A DNA stretch of 64,000 bases, from positions 1,674,001 to 1,738,000 of the forward strand of contig ML978127.1 of assembly GCA_010015805.1 (NCBI GenBank), written 5' to 3'. The notes beneath the pieces are model-generated. The model saw nothing but the letters and a program-made list of their open reading frames with translations. It did no database searches and was not told the origin of the DNA. A program made the translations under genes and the position numbers. Positions 11,333 to 21,713 of the stretch are shown here, piece after piece. This DNA comes from Rhizodiscina lignyota (taxonomy: Eukaryota; Ascomycota; Dothideomycetes; Aulographales; Rhizodiscinaceae). Position 1 is the stretch's first letter; each line of letters begins with the position of its first letter.

Positions 11333-13021
11333 ATGGGCGTTTACACTGCGGCCAAGAATTACGATCTTCCAAATGTTGATCTCCTTACTCTCCTCTTCGA
11401 ATCTCCCATAATCAAAAGTAATGAAGATACCCCTCTGCATATTGAAGCAACGCAACCTTGGAACATTGTCACCAAATCTCAAGCCCGCACCTACACCAAG
11501 AGAATCGCATATCATCTTCGAAACAGCTTCGGCATTGGCGCGAATGGGCCTGGCAAAGATGTCGTCGTATGTATCTCCTCTGGTCAAGTTCTCTTACCAA
11601 TCGCATTCTATGGTGTCATTGCGGCTGGTGGCGTTTATTCCGCCGCATCAACCGCCTTCACCCACCTGGAACTCACACGTCAAGTAAGGCAGGGCGGGAG
11701 CAATCTCATCATCGCAAGCCCGGATTGCAAGGAAGTCGCTATCCGCGCGGCGAAAGAGAGTGGTACGCCGATGAACAGGGTCCTCATTCTGGAGAGCACG
11801 GGATCCCAGAGGGTATTGCAAGATGTTGAACGAAGGGGGCCTAATTTCCTGGCTGGGGAGGCGAAAGACTCAGAAATGCTGGATTGGGAACGCATCACGG
11901 ACCCAAAAGCCCTGGAAGAGTCTCTCATTTGTCTGCTTTACAGCTCAGGTACGACTGGAGTGCCCAAAGGCGTGCTCGTCTCCCACACGAACATGGTCTC
12001 TGAAGGTTTGTTACCGTACTTGATGAATCAGGAATGGCAGGAACGTGAAAGAGCCAAGGACCCAAACTTTTCGTTCCAATATCGAACACTTGCTCATCTC
12101 CCCGCCGCTCACATCGCTGGAGTCCAAGGGTATTTCGTCAATCCGGCACTCGCCGGCGGACCGGTATACTGGATGCCCAAATTCGACTTCGCCCTCTTCC
12201 TCAAATACAACAAAACGTATCAAATAACGAGTTTCTTCACCGTTCCCCCGATATATCTGCTCATCGCCAAGTCTCTTCTGGTCACAGACCAATTTGCATC
12301 GCTTGTCCATGCCGTCTCCGGTGCGGCGCCAATGGGCCCAGAACTCCAGGCCCTGGCGAAGCAGAAATTGGGTTGTCATGTTGCGCAAACATGGGGCCTT
12401 TCGGAGACAACAGGTTCATTCACAGTGTCGGCGTGGGATGACCACGATGACAGCGGCGCAGTTTCGTCTCTCATGCCAAACACACGAATGCGGATCGTCC
12501 ACGATGACGGCAACGACGTCCCCGAAGGCGGAGAAGGCGAGTTCGTATGTCAAGGTCCCATGGTATCTCGTGGATACTTTGGCAATGAGGAAGCAACGAG
12601 AGAATCGTTTCTTCCCGGTGGATGGTTCAAGACTGGCGATATCGGCGTCTACCGCAATGGCAAATGCTACATCGTCGATCGTAAGAAAGAGCTTATCAAG
12701 TACAAGGGCCTGCAGGTCGCACCGGCGGAGCTTGAAGCTTTACTTCTCAGTCACGATCGAATTCAAGATGCAGCAGTGATTGGAGTGCCGGATCCAGATG
12801 GCAGCGGAAATGAGCTTCCGAGGGCATATATCGTTGCGGATAAGAGCAAGATCAGTGAGGAGGAGATTAAGAGCTTTGTGAAGGAGAATCTAGCACAGCA
12901 CAAGCAGTTGAGGGGCGGTGTGGTGTGGTTGAATGCGATTCCAAAGAGTCCCAGCGGAAAGATTCTCAGGAAGGATTTGAGAGCGATGGCGAAGAAGGAA
13001 GCAAAAGCTGCAAAGCTATAA
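11333..13021 (+). CDS. Acyl/aryl-CoA ligase (4-coumarate:CoA ligase-like), peroxisomal
   Basis: An ANL-superfamily adenylate-forming enzyme that activates a carboxylic acid with ATP and transfers it to CoA. A single exon encodes 562 residues, starting at ATG 11333 in a good context (TCAAAATGG). The upstream in-frame extension looks like leader sequence. The signature P-loop YSSGTTGVPKG is at residues 203-213, followed by QTWGLSETTG (motif A5), GGWFKTGD (A7), DRKKELIKYKG (A8 hinge) and PKSPSGKILRKDLR with the catalytic lysine. The C-terminus ends AKL, a peroxisomal PTS1 signal of the SKL class. Fungal members of this clade act on phenylpropanoids, fatty acids or secondary-metabolite side chains; the substrate is not readable from sequence. 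It has no biosynthetic partner beside it. Confidence 0.92.
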   Translation: MGVYTAAKNYDLPNVDLLTLLFESPIIKSNEDTPLHIEATQPWNIVTKSQARTYTKRIAYHLRNSFGIGANGPGKDVVVCISSGQVLLPIAFYGVIAAGGVYSAASTAFTHLELTRQVRQGGSNLIIASPDCKEVAIRAAKESGTPMNRVLILESTGSQRVLQDVERRGPNFLAGEAKDSEMLDWERITDPKALEESLICLLYSSGTTGVPKGVLVSHTNMVSEGLLPYLMNQEWQERERAKDPNFSFQYRTLAHLPAAHIAGVQGYFVNPALAGGPVYWMPKFDFALFLKYNKTYQITSFFTVPPIYLLIAKSLLVTDQFASLVHAVSGAAPMGPELQALAKQKLGCHVAQTWGLSETTGSFTVSAWDDHDDSGAVSSLMPNTRMRIVHDDGNDVPEGGEGEFVCQGPMVSRGYFGNEEATRESFLPGGWFKTGDIGVYRNGKCYIVDRKKELIKYKGLQVAPAELEALLLSHDRIQDAAVIGVPDPDGSGNELPRAYIVADKSKISEEEIKSFVKENLAQHKQLRGGVVWLNAIPKSPSGKILRKDLRAMAKKEAKAAKL

Positions 13022-13466
13022 AGGATCAGATGATTCATGATATACTACTGCGAGCGCGGAGTTCTGCTGATTTCAGGCGATCTTGTGTTAAATCACGAAT
13101 ATGGTACTCAACGTAATACTGATCGGTGGACTTCCGATTCCGGTTTTATGAATTGAGCGCGAATGGACATCTGCATAGGCTTTGGGAACCCTACGGAAGG
13201 CCGATTTCGCCTTCGTCCTATTTTAGATCGGAACGATTCAGGATGAGCATTACACTGGGTGACTGTAATCTAAACAAACACTGTGAGCGAAATTAACGTC
13301 AAAACAACTCACCTGAGCTGTGGTAAGAGATCAGCAAAATATCAGAGGCTGTTGCTAATTTGAGACATTCTTATAACGCAACTACTCAAACGTAGATACA
13401 ATGCATAATCGTAGGAACTCGTGCAGTCCTAAGTGATACATTGAACCATAGATTTGCCCGGAGTTC
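13022..13466. other. Intergenic region (convergent 3' ends)
   Basis: The CoA ligase (plus) and the low-complexity protein (minus) converge here. No RNA gene, repeat or open frame of note. Confidence 0.4.
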
Positions 13467-15365
13467 TCACAGCTCTTCATCATCCGACGTCCATTCTGAG
13501 GGTAAAGCGTAGCTGTCGCCACGTAAACTCTCTGGCACCAACTGGCTAAAAGTGACTCGCCGAATGCTGTTCGCCTGGTCAATAGGGTTGGATTTCACCG
13601 GTCGAATGAAAGTTGGGGACGATGTTTGGTGTACGACGCTTGGCTTCACTGGCGATGACGGCACCTGTATTGAGGATGGAGGCATCATTGGCGAGGTCTG
13701 CTCCCCTACTTGTGCAACCTGGGAAACTTGAATGTAGCGCTGAACCTGTGGAGAGCTGAAGTGTGGGAAGGATGCCTGTGTTCGTCGCGTAGCTTGTGTT
13801 ATACAAACAGTAGAGACTTGTGATGGGCGAAGCTCGGCAGCGTCCTCGTTCGCATGATTTGATTCCTTGGGAGAAGAGTCGCATTCACGAGCCTCCGATT
13901 GGGGTAACCGCTGAGATCTCGATGGTGACACTGCTTCATGACGTTGAGTAGATTCATGAAGATCATGGAGAAGCTGCTTTGTAGGCCCATCTGCATCAGA
14001 TTGTTGTGACCTCTGAGACTTTGCTGCAGCCGTCAAAGCGACTTCAGATTGAGAGTCGGCAACGCTTGTATACTGTGTCTTCTTCAGCAGCTGTGTGACC
14101 TCCCGTTGTTCAAGTCGTTCCCAAATTGGTTGAGGCAGAGTGGTTGAATATGTATGATCTTCTTCCTCCCACATATCCGCCATGGTATTTTCTGCTCCAA
14201 TCGCCGGGCTGCACATTACTCCAGCACGAGTCGGAGATTGTGTAGGGGTGATGTTCTCAAGCTCTTCTTCATCATCATCGGAGTCGAGAATAGTGAACGT
14301 TCTGCGAATGCGTGGCCGTGAAGTATTCTCCTTCTCACTCATGAGAATATCAGTCGAGGCAGGCCGGGGCACTTCGCTCTCAATATCTGCCCCAGGAGTT
14401 GAGGTTGCCTTTCCCTTTGGCGTGACTGATACTCGTCGGAGTGGCGATAAACGCACATTGCCAGAGCGCTCCTGCAATGGCGATCGAAGTGATCGTTGCG
14501 ATGGTTGAAGGCTCTGTGTAGACAGTGGAGAATCCGCAGGGCTTTGCGAGGAGGGAACTTCAAGTACACGTCTGTGTCTCGGAGTTTGAACATCGGCTTT
14601 CAAGTTTGAGGTCGTTGGATTTTCATTTGACGCTTTACTTGAGGCGACTGCTGGATCGTGTACCGGAGATTGACGTTTTGCCAGATCAGTAACATGGTGA
14701 GCGTCTTCTGGTGCTGGAGTGCGCTCTTTGAGCTGACTGCGCTCTTCATTTGGAGGTGCAAAGTCTCCAGGGTGGTCCTCTGTTCTTTCAAGACCATGCT
14801 GCTCCCCTTCTTCGGTGCCAATACCATCTACTTCATATGTGTAGACGCGCCGCAGATTCTCGAGTAAATGAGGCGCTTGAGTAAATGTTTGCTGGCCTTT
14901 CTCCTTGCCTAACTTCCTCCTCTTAGTTTGGCGCCTCTTTGCACTAGCAGATGTGTAATTCGACTGTCTCCTTTTCCGCTTTTTCTTTGATTGCGGCTCC
15001 ATCCAGTCCTCATCTGTGTTACTGTCATCCGCTTTCTGATCTCGCCGAGCACGCTCATCACTCCCACTATTTCGAGTGTCGTCGTTTTCTTCATCTTCAT
15101 CTTTATCTTCATCTTCATCTTTATCTTCATCTTCATCTTTATCTTCATCTTCATCTTTATCTTCATGTTTATCTTTGTCTTCATCTTTGTCAAGGAATTT
15201 GATCTGTGTCAAAGTCGGTTGTTTCTTCGTCGCGTCTTTCGTCACGTCGGTAGAAGTGGAGGGAGTGGCGAGCTTGTATTGAGGCGGAAAATGCATTTGC
15301 CTTAATACCGGGCCAGACGAATATGTACTTTCGGCTACATTTGATTTGCGTTTCTTCGGTGGCAT
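13467..15365 (-). CDS. Low-complexity, probably nuclear protein of unknown function
   Basis: The product is 632 residues from ATG 15365 (MPPKKRKSNVAE). The open frame runs back to 15476, but the PPKKRK nuclear-localisation-like start argues for the internal Met. A Lys/Asp/Glu block of DKDEDE type at about residues 62-98 is encoded by a short tandem DNA repeat. A second basic cluster (SKKKRKRRQ and KRRQTKRRKLG) follows. The remainder is Ser/Thr/Pro/Gln-rich with many SP, TP and SQ sites and repeats of the PSSQ/PSSP kind. The C-terminus IRRVTFSQLVPESLRGDSY with an acidic end looks conserved and may be the functional piece. I do not recognise the family. The basic-acidic make-up suggests a chromatin- or DNA-associated scaffold; this is inference only. 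Confidence 0.72.
   Translation of the reverse strand: MPPKKRKSNVAESTYSSGPVLRQMHFPPQYKLATPSTSTDVTKDATKKQPTLTQIKFLDKDEDKDKHEDKDEDEDKDEDEDKDEDEDKDEDEENDDTRNSGSDERARRDQKADDSNTDEDWMEPQSKKKRKRRQSNYTSASAKRRQTKRRKLGKEKGQQTFTQAPHLLENLRRVYTYEVDGIGTEEGEQHGLERTEDHPGDFAPPNEERSQLKERTPAPEDAHHVTDLAKRQSPVHDPAVASSKASNENPTTSNLKADVQTPRHRRVLEVPSSQSPADSPLSTQSLQPSQRSLRSPLQERSGNVRLSPLRRVSVTPKGKATSTPGADIESEVPRPASTDILMSEKENTSRPRIRRTFTILDSDDDEEELENITPTQSPTRAGVMCSPAIGAENTMADMWEEEDHTYSTTLPQPIWERLEQREVTQLLKKTQYTSVADSQSEVALTAAAKSQRSQQSDADGPTKQLLHDLHESTQRHEAVSPSRSQRLPQSEARECDSSPKESNHANEDAAELRPSQVSTVCITQATRRTQASFPHFSSPQVQRYIQVSQVAQVGEQTSPMMPPSSIQVPSSPVKPSVVHQTSSPTFIRPVKSNPIDQANSIRRVTFSQLVPESLRGDSYALPSEWTSDDEEL
15086..15190 (-). 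repeat. 18-base tandem repeat coding an acidic Asp-Lys/Asp-Glu tract
   Basis: About 105 bases of TCTTCATCTTTATC-type sequence on the plus strand, with an 18-base period (about four clean copies plus decayed edges). On the minus strand it encodes the DKDEDE block of the neighbouring gene. It is an in-frame expansion, since the unit is a multiple of three, so copy-number change would lengthen the tract without breaking the gene. Confidence 0.85.
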
Positions 15366-15986
15366 GTTTTCGTTGTGGTGTTGTGTGGTGGATGGGATGG
15401 TGGCAGTGTAAGGCGCGTTGTGCGCGTTCAGCGCGTCGCCGCGTCGCCGCGTCCCGCATCGCTTAGAATTGAGCACCGTTAGGCAGCTTCATTTCTGTTG
15501 CTCTCACCTCCAAATCAGCTTTTCCCTCATACTTCGAACCTCCTGCTATTCATCTAATTAATGATTGTAACTACGGATAAATATAAACTGCATTTCCAGT
15601 TTTAATATATCAAGAATAGACACGTGTTTGTAATCTTGTCAAAATGTTTGATCGCGGATGTCGTCCGTTGCCTTCAGCAACTAACGGACGTAGTGCTAAC
15701 TACACAAGATTCTCAGCAATGCAAGTTATCGTCATTTCTCCACAATATAAATTTTCTCTCAGCGTTCGATGAAATACCCATCAAGGATTGCAAGACTTTC
15801 CTTGCTAGGGCTCAGGCTGAATTACGATACGACAAGGCAATATGCGAACCATCTGCCTCTTCAGCCTCGTCAACAATGGAGAACATGTCTACCTCTCACC
15901 CTTTAGGTGGAAGCTGTGGTGTCACAAAGGCGTACGATAATTCTCGGATGTCCCTTTCGGACCGGAAGAGCTGGAAATGACTGGAA
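15366..15986. promoter_or_regulatory. Divergent promoter region
   Basis: This lies between the starts of the low-complexity gene (minus) and the membrane-anchored gene (plus). A 118-codon open frame at 15624..15980 lacks an ATG and any domain, so I treat it as leader or non-coding. The stretch at about 15550-15620 is AT-rich. Confidence 0.4.
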
Positions 15987-17384
15987 ATGGAGACAATAGA
16001 CGTTGAAAGGGCCGCGGCAGGTGAGTAGAATAGTGTGACTTTCAGCGTGGCGTAGAAAATTTACACTAAAACAGGGGCGATAACTAAAGAGCTCTCAAAT
16101 GCAGATACTCTTCGAGAGGCCGACACATCATTATTAGTCGCTATTGGATGCGTTCAGACGGAACTGGCGTATTTCAGAACTTATGGATCAACGTGGTTGA
16201 ACATGGTCCACAGCTTTGAAGCTCGCATCGGTGATCCGAAATTTTCACGCTCGCTAAAAGATGTTTGGGGTACAAAGCTAGATGGAATCTCTGGTCCAGT
16301 AGTTTTTACAAGATTCATCTGTGAAGTGGCAGAGACATTCAACCTTGTTCCTTTTGCGGACCTCGATGCCCGCGATCCAATATATCGTCAGAGTATCGAT
16401 GATATTGTCAGTAGCCTCGTGCTGCACAATATATTTCAAGGGACATGTTTGGCGGAACCAAAATTGAAATGCACAGCGAGACAGCTCGTCTTTGCGGCGT
16501 TCGGTTTCGTCACAATGGCATATCCACCGAAGATCGATCCGCTCAACATGACGAATTTCTGTCTCTTCGATCAATATGGAACCGATTATTGCACACAAAG
16601 TTCTCTGGTATCAGAGCTTTGGGCGGGGCGGCCTCTCCTTGAGTTCTGCGCAGGATTCGGTATCTTCATGCCTCAAATACCATGGCCGAAAGCCGATGAG
16701 GGTCTCCAGGATTATGTATATTCCAGGACGATGGATATTGCATCACTACGCTCAATCGGGGGTATCTCAATTCACTGGACAGCATGTCTCCTTTCCCATC
16801 TATATTTCGACGAATCCCGAAAGCGGCTATACCTGTTTGCAATCCCATCGTATTGTAAACTGCCCATCAACCATCGAGAAGCAATTACTCACCGGACAAC
16901 CAGCGCGCACACTCAAACCGCGGGCGGCCGACTAAACTTGCTGCGCGAAATTGAGCAGTCTTGTTATTTCCTCTTCTCTCCCAGTCGTCGCTCAAAAAGG
17001 GCATACAATCGGGAGAAGCAGAGGATATCCGAGGTCTCAGGCACATCTGGCGACGTATTTATCGATCAATGCACCACCAACAAAATTCCATCGACTCCAC
17101 ATCGTACCGTTTACGAAGGCTTTAGTAGACGCAAAGATTTTCCGCTCCTTGGGGAACGTATTGGACAACTCCAGCGGTTCATGAACCAGCAGCAACCTGC
17201 AAAGATTCGAGGATTATGGTCAGATCGCAGGAATTTGAATAATTGGTACACTTTCTGGGTAGTCATCTTCTTCGGAACCATTGGAGTCTTGTTAAGCATT
17301 GCGCAAACCGGGCTTGCTGCAGTGCAAGTTTCTTATGCTATTAAGGCATACAATGCTCAAGCTACAAGCACGAAAGATTCGTGA
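15987..17384 (+). CDS. Uncharacterised fungal protein with one C-terminal membrane segment
   Basis: Exons 15987..16020 and 16075..17384 (intron 16021..16074, GTGAGT..CAG) give 447 residues. The short first exon was found by extending the long frame upstream: its first Met is behind the intron and the junction (GCAG/GGGCG) stays in frame. Most of the protein is globular with no motif I can name. The C-terminal end, LWSDRRNLNNWYTFWVVIF then about 20 hydrophobic residues (about 408-432), resembles the W-rich plus single-helix ending seen in many uncharacterised Pezizomycotina proteins. The tail after it is short. It is probably anchored in a membrane with the large domain on the other side. Function unknown; the first exon is less sure than the rest. 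Confidence 0.65.
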
Positions 17385-17586
17385 TGATAGCTCAGTAGTC
17401 GCCATGCCAGGAGAAGGCGATTCGTGATGGTATCATCTAAATAGGACGAACTAGGTTCACGGAGCAGTTACGCAGATGCTTGTGTTCAATTTTGAAGGAT
17501 GACAAAACGCCTTTTGGTATTTGAATTCTGGAGTTGGATGTATCTCCACAACATGCTCAATCTGTATCCTCCGATCCAAGTCCTAC

Positions 17587-20500
17587 TTAACCTCTTTGTC
17601 CGAACTTGCTCCACCTCAAACTCAGCGCGATCCCAATGACCGGTAGAACACTGACTATCTCTCCCAATGCTGCATATGCAGGCGGAATCCGAAACTTCAC
17701 CCAAGCACCAGCAGCCATCGTCAATGCCAGAAGATTGTACAACGCTGACCAAGAAAAATTGAACACAATCCGTCTGTACGCTGCCTTGCTCACATCAATC
17801 GCAAGGAGGACACCTCTGAGGTCTGGCCTGACAAGAACAACATTGGCAGCGGCACCAGCGATATCTGTGCCTTCCGCAATGTGCACGCCAACGTGTGCGC
17901 GCTTCAAAGCAGGAGCATCATTAGTACCATCGCCGCAGAACATGACCACTGCGTTCGGATTTTGAGCACAAATGCCGCGGATGTAGTAGTCCTTGTCAGC
18001 GGGGGAACAGCGACCGATAGCATCGCTGTGGCCGATATTAAGTTGATCTGCGACGTAGTGAACAGCGTTGAGATTGTCGCCGCTCACAATAGATACCGCT
18101 ACGCCTTGTGATCGGAGCCGATCGACAACAGTGCGTGCTTCTCGCCGAATGGTGTTTGACAGGCCGAAGACAGCGACAAGATGATCACCACGCGTGACGC
18201 ATACAACCGAGGTACCAGGAATGGCTAATAATTTCTTAACTTCAGGGTGTTGCTCATGGCACGTCCACTCAGGACTTCCAAGTCGCCACATGGTATCTTG
18301 TTCGCCTTCTGCTTGTATGCCTTTGCCAGGGACAGATTTGATATTCTTCAATAAGTTCTGTGCACTGTCGTATCTGCGACAAAGGTGGTGATTGATGGCA
18401 GCAGATATTGGATGTTTGGTGCCTGCAGCAAGGGTTGCAATCAAAGGGCCATAGAATACAGACGGCCTCGCGAATTTTCTTCTCACCCGTTAGTTTCGAT
18501 CCAAATTGATATCAATATTAACCCTTACCCGCCATTGTATTCGTAGTATTCGGCAGTGACCGTCATAGATTCTTCGGTCAGTGTCCCCGTCTTGTCAAAG
18601 ACTACATGGGTAGTCTTCCTTGCGATCTCGACCATTTGGGGGTCTTTCATGACAACACCACGCTTCGCCGTAACGCCACTGGCAATGACTACGACCATCG
18701 GCACCGCCAGCCCGATCGCGCAAGGGCATGACACAATGAGTGTTGCTATCGCATAGGTTATTGCGTCCACAGCTGCATCAGCAGCGCTAACTCTTAGGGC
18801 GAATTTTCGGACAAGGATCTGAATGACGAACACAACAACGGTAATGACTAGGACAACTGGAACGAAGTACCCAGCGAACTGATCCGCAATGGCTTGGCTC
18901 CGGGGTTTCGAGAGTTCGGCCTCATCCACCATGGTTGCAATCGTGCTGATTGTGTTCTCGAAAGGGAGTTTCGTAAGAGCGACATCCAGTGCCCCGAAGC
19001 CATTCACCGACCCTGCGACGACCTGCGAATCGATTGATTTAGCAACTGGAATAGGCTCCCCTGTAACCATTGACTCGTCCACTTCAGATCCACCGTACAC
19101 CACAGTGCCATCAGTTACGATTCTTGACTCTGGTGCCACACGGAAGACGTCGCTATGTTCAAGGAGGCGGACATCAATCTCTCGGGTCATTGTGCGCTCT
19201 CGATTCGTGTAGATAAGCGCTGTGGTAGATTGAAGAGATCTGAAATCGTCAGTCATGGACTACAAGCGAAAACTGCCGAATTACCTCACGGAGACCGATT
19301 CCATTGCCTTATGTCGGGACAGCTCGCTAACAAAACGGCCAAGCATAATGATACTGACCAGCAATGTCGATGTCTCGAAGAATTGCCCAATGTTGAGAGG
19401 CATGCCAGCGAGATCGAGAGCGAAAATGATGAGCGAAAACACGTAGGCTGCTGTAGTACTCAGCACAATGAGCGCGTCGACTTCCAAAAGCCTGGAATAC
19501 ACGAGGCTCTTGAAAGCTTTCGTGTAGAACTCCAAAGCTACGCCGAGCTGGACAATTGATGCTAGTGCTAGACTGATGCTGGTATAGATGACAGGTCGGG
19601 ACCCCTTCTCTGGTAATGGAGCCCATCCAAGGACAAGCACTGGTACTGTGAGAATTGCGGAGGCCAAAAAGAGGTATCCTTCTCTCCTGACTTGACGTTT
19701 ACCGGCTGTCAGAGATATCGGTGGCTCTAGAGGTGCGAGATCCAACTGCGTGGAAAACACATTCTCGACAAGGTGGCGCGCACCAATCTCCGATGGGTCG
19801 TATGAGATCCGGACTTTCTGTGCGCTCACCATGGATATGCCAGTAATCCCCTTTGGAGGAGAGCGATCGCAGAATGACTTTGCGTCTGAGATGATGACAT
19901 CAAGATACTGCTCCTTCGTCTCGCTAACCCTGGTGCAGGTGTATGTCGTAGTTTGATGCAGTGTTGAAATAGCATCTTCCACGGCGGTTCTGTTCGTATC
20001 AATTTCGAACTCTGCCCTCGCCAGCACAACGCTGCTATTTATGTTCCGCGTCCCTGGGATGGCCGCAATAGCTTTTTCAATGTTCTTTTCGCAGCCGCTG
20101 CATGTCATGCCTTGAACAGTGAGAACAGCTTTCTCATATTGAGGAGGACCCTTTTCAATATCCATCCCCGCCTTGTCATATTCATTTCGAAGAGACTGCT
20201 TGCTCAACCTCGTAGCTGCTATCTTCAAGCTGTCTTTGTCCTCCCATTTCTTGCAGCAATCTGACTTTTCCGGGCATGGTAAGAAAGCAGAGCAGCTGTC
20301 ACCTGAGCTCCTGTTGGGGTCTCGGTCTTTTCGACGGAGGCTGGCGAACGGTGATTTTGCAAATATCCTCGAAGACATATCTGCGCCCGAGCTTGTTGAT
20401 GTGTTTGTCTCAATCCTTGGATCCTCCTCTTTCGCTACCTTGCACTTGGTGCTTTGACACTGTAAGAGAAACCCGCGGCATACACAGCCAAGCTGACTCA

Positions 20501-21142
20501 GATGCGAGGCAAAGCGTTGATGGATATTACTGGAATGATAATCGCATGGCGCTGATGTCTTCCGTCGTTTGAGAGTATGACCCGTAATAAAGGTTGAAGA
20601 AGTAGAGCCGCTTGCCTGGCAGATGCCACTTTCGCAACATGTTGACTCGCATGCTTCGCTCTTACCCTGCTGGCCTTCTTGTGTAGCTGTGACCTCGCTA
20701 TCACCGCATTGCTCTTTACACTGTTGCAGAGCTATCCTGTCCAAGCATGCAACTGGCCGAGTTGGCTTAGCATATTTGTTTGCGTTGCACACGTAGGGTA
20801 CTTGCCTTCACAACAATCTTTATTCTGTTCTTCTTCCGTTCTTATATCTGCGCAACATTCGTCTTCTTGTGCGATGGTTTTGTCCAAGGAGCCACAGCAG
20901 TCTGTCGTATGACACTTCGTTCGGCAGGGTTGGTTCGCAAGATTGGACTGCTTCTGAACTTGCTCAGAGCATCCTGTATTATCGGTACTGTGCCCTTTGC
21001 CCTGTATATCAGTATCATTTGATGGTTGGCTCGAAACATGAGCTGATGTCACAGGTGAGCCATCAGGCGATCTGCACCCTTCCATTTCCGCAGATACGCT
21101 ATCACCACAGCATCCACAATGATCGCCAGCCGTGTTGGACAT
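17587..21142 (-). CDS. P1B-type copper-transporting ATPase with Cys-rich N-terminus (CrpA/CRP1-like)
   Basis: Pumps Cu(I) across membranes; fungal relatives with this layout confer copper tolerance. Exons (minus) are 21142..20802, 20736..19285, 19239..18529 and 18481..17587, giving 1132 residues. The first intron can also be read as a GC-AG intron (20805..20753; exon edge AG/GCAAGT), giving 1136. Residues 1-280 hold about 28 cysteines, many as CC pairs. One HMA domain follows with GMTCSGC at about 323-329, then the membrane domain, the actuator motif TGEP, the transport motif SCPCAIG, the phosphorylation site DKTGTLTEE, the HP loop (TKHPISA) and hinge GDGTNDAPAL. The introns of 45 and 47 bases are small. 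Copper rather than silver or zinc follows from CPC plus GMTCSGC. Its start faces RAD4 across 571 bases. Confidence 0.92.
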
Positions 21143-21713
21143 CTTCGATAGCTTGACTGAATGTGCAAGGGTCTGGAAGGTTCTGAGGTTGGCAGCGTAT
21201 GGCAGGAGAATAATACTTCACTTGCTGAGAGGCAGATGAAGGCGGGGGAGAGAATTTCGGTCAAGGAAACCTGCAGACCTTAAATGCAGATAACGCGGAG
21301 TTTCCAGGCATGAGAGGATGCGAGAGAAAGCTGAGTTGGAGGAGAGAGAAGCAGGAAAAGAGCAGGCCTGGAATATGGAAAAGGGAGATATGACACAATT
21401 CAGGACGCGGGGCTGCGGTGAATAAAGCCAATTGTGCGCAAGACTTAGCTGATCCCTCTTACGTGGTCACTCGCACCTGACTGTAATACGCGACAAGCCG
21501 GCTTGCTCTTGCCGGTCAGGAGCATTGTTGAGGCCGGAAGAATTCCATCACGGAACGATTCCAGGGAACTTTTCGGTGTTGCGGGACGGGATACGATATT
21601 GGTCACGTGCAAACTATCATGTGACTGCGCGCGATGCGTTACTAAAGAAGTCGAGCTCACCAGTCATTCAGTCCATCGACGCGTGGGTTTTGTGAGAAGC
21701 CAAAGTCATTACC
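21143..21713. promoter_or_regulatory. Divergent promoter between the copper ATPase and RAD4
   Basis: 571 bases between two start codons on opposite strands. A palindromic CACGTG (21604..21609) lies about 105 bases before the RAD4 ATG, a possible bHLH or bZIP site. No canonical yeast-type copper element was recognised. Open frames here are short and give no domain. Confidence 0.5.

Noticed and set aside
14991-15305. Plus-strand frame with alternating Phe-Ile residues
   Set aside because: An artefact of reading the acidic-tract repeat on the opposite strand; no gene features.
15624-15980. 118-codon frame ahead of the membrane-anchored gene
   Set aside because: No ATG start and no homology; the real first exon is a short one at 15987..16020.
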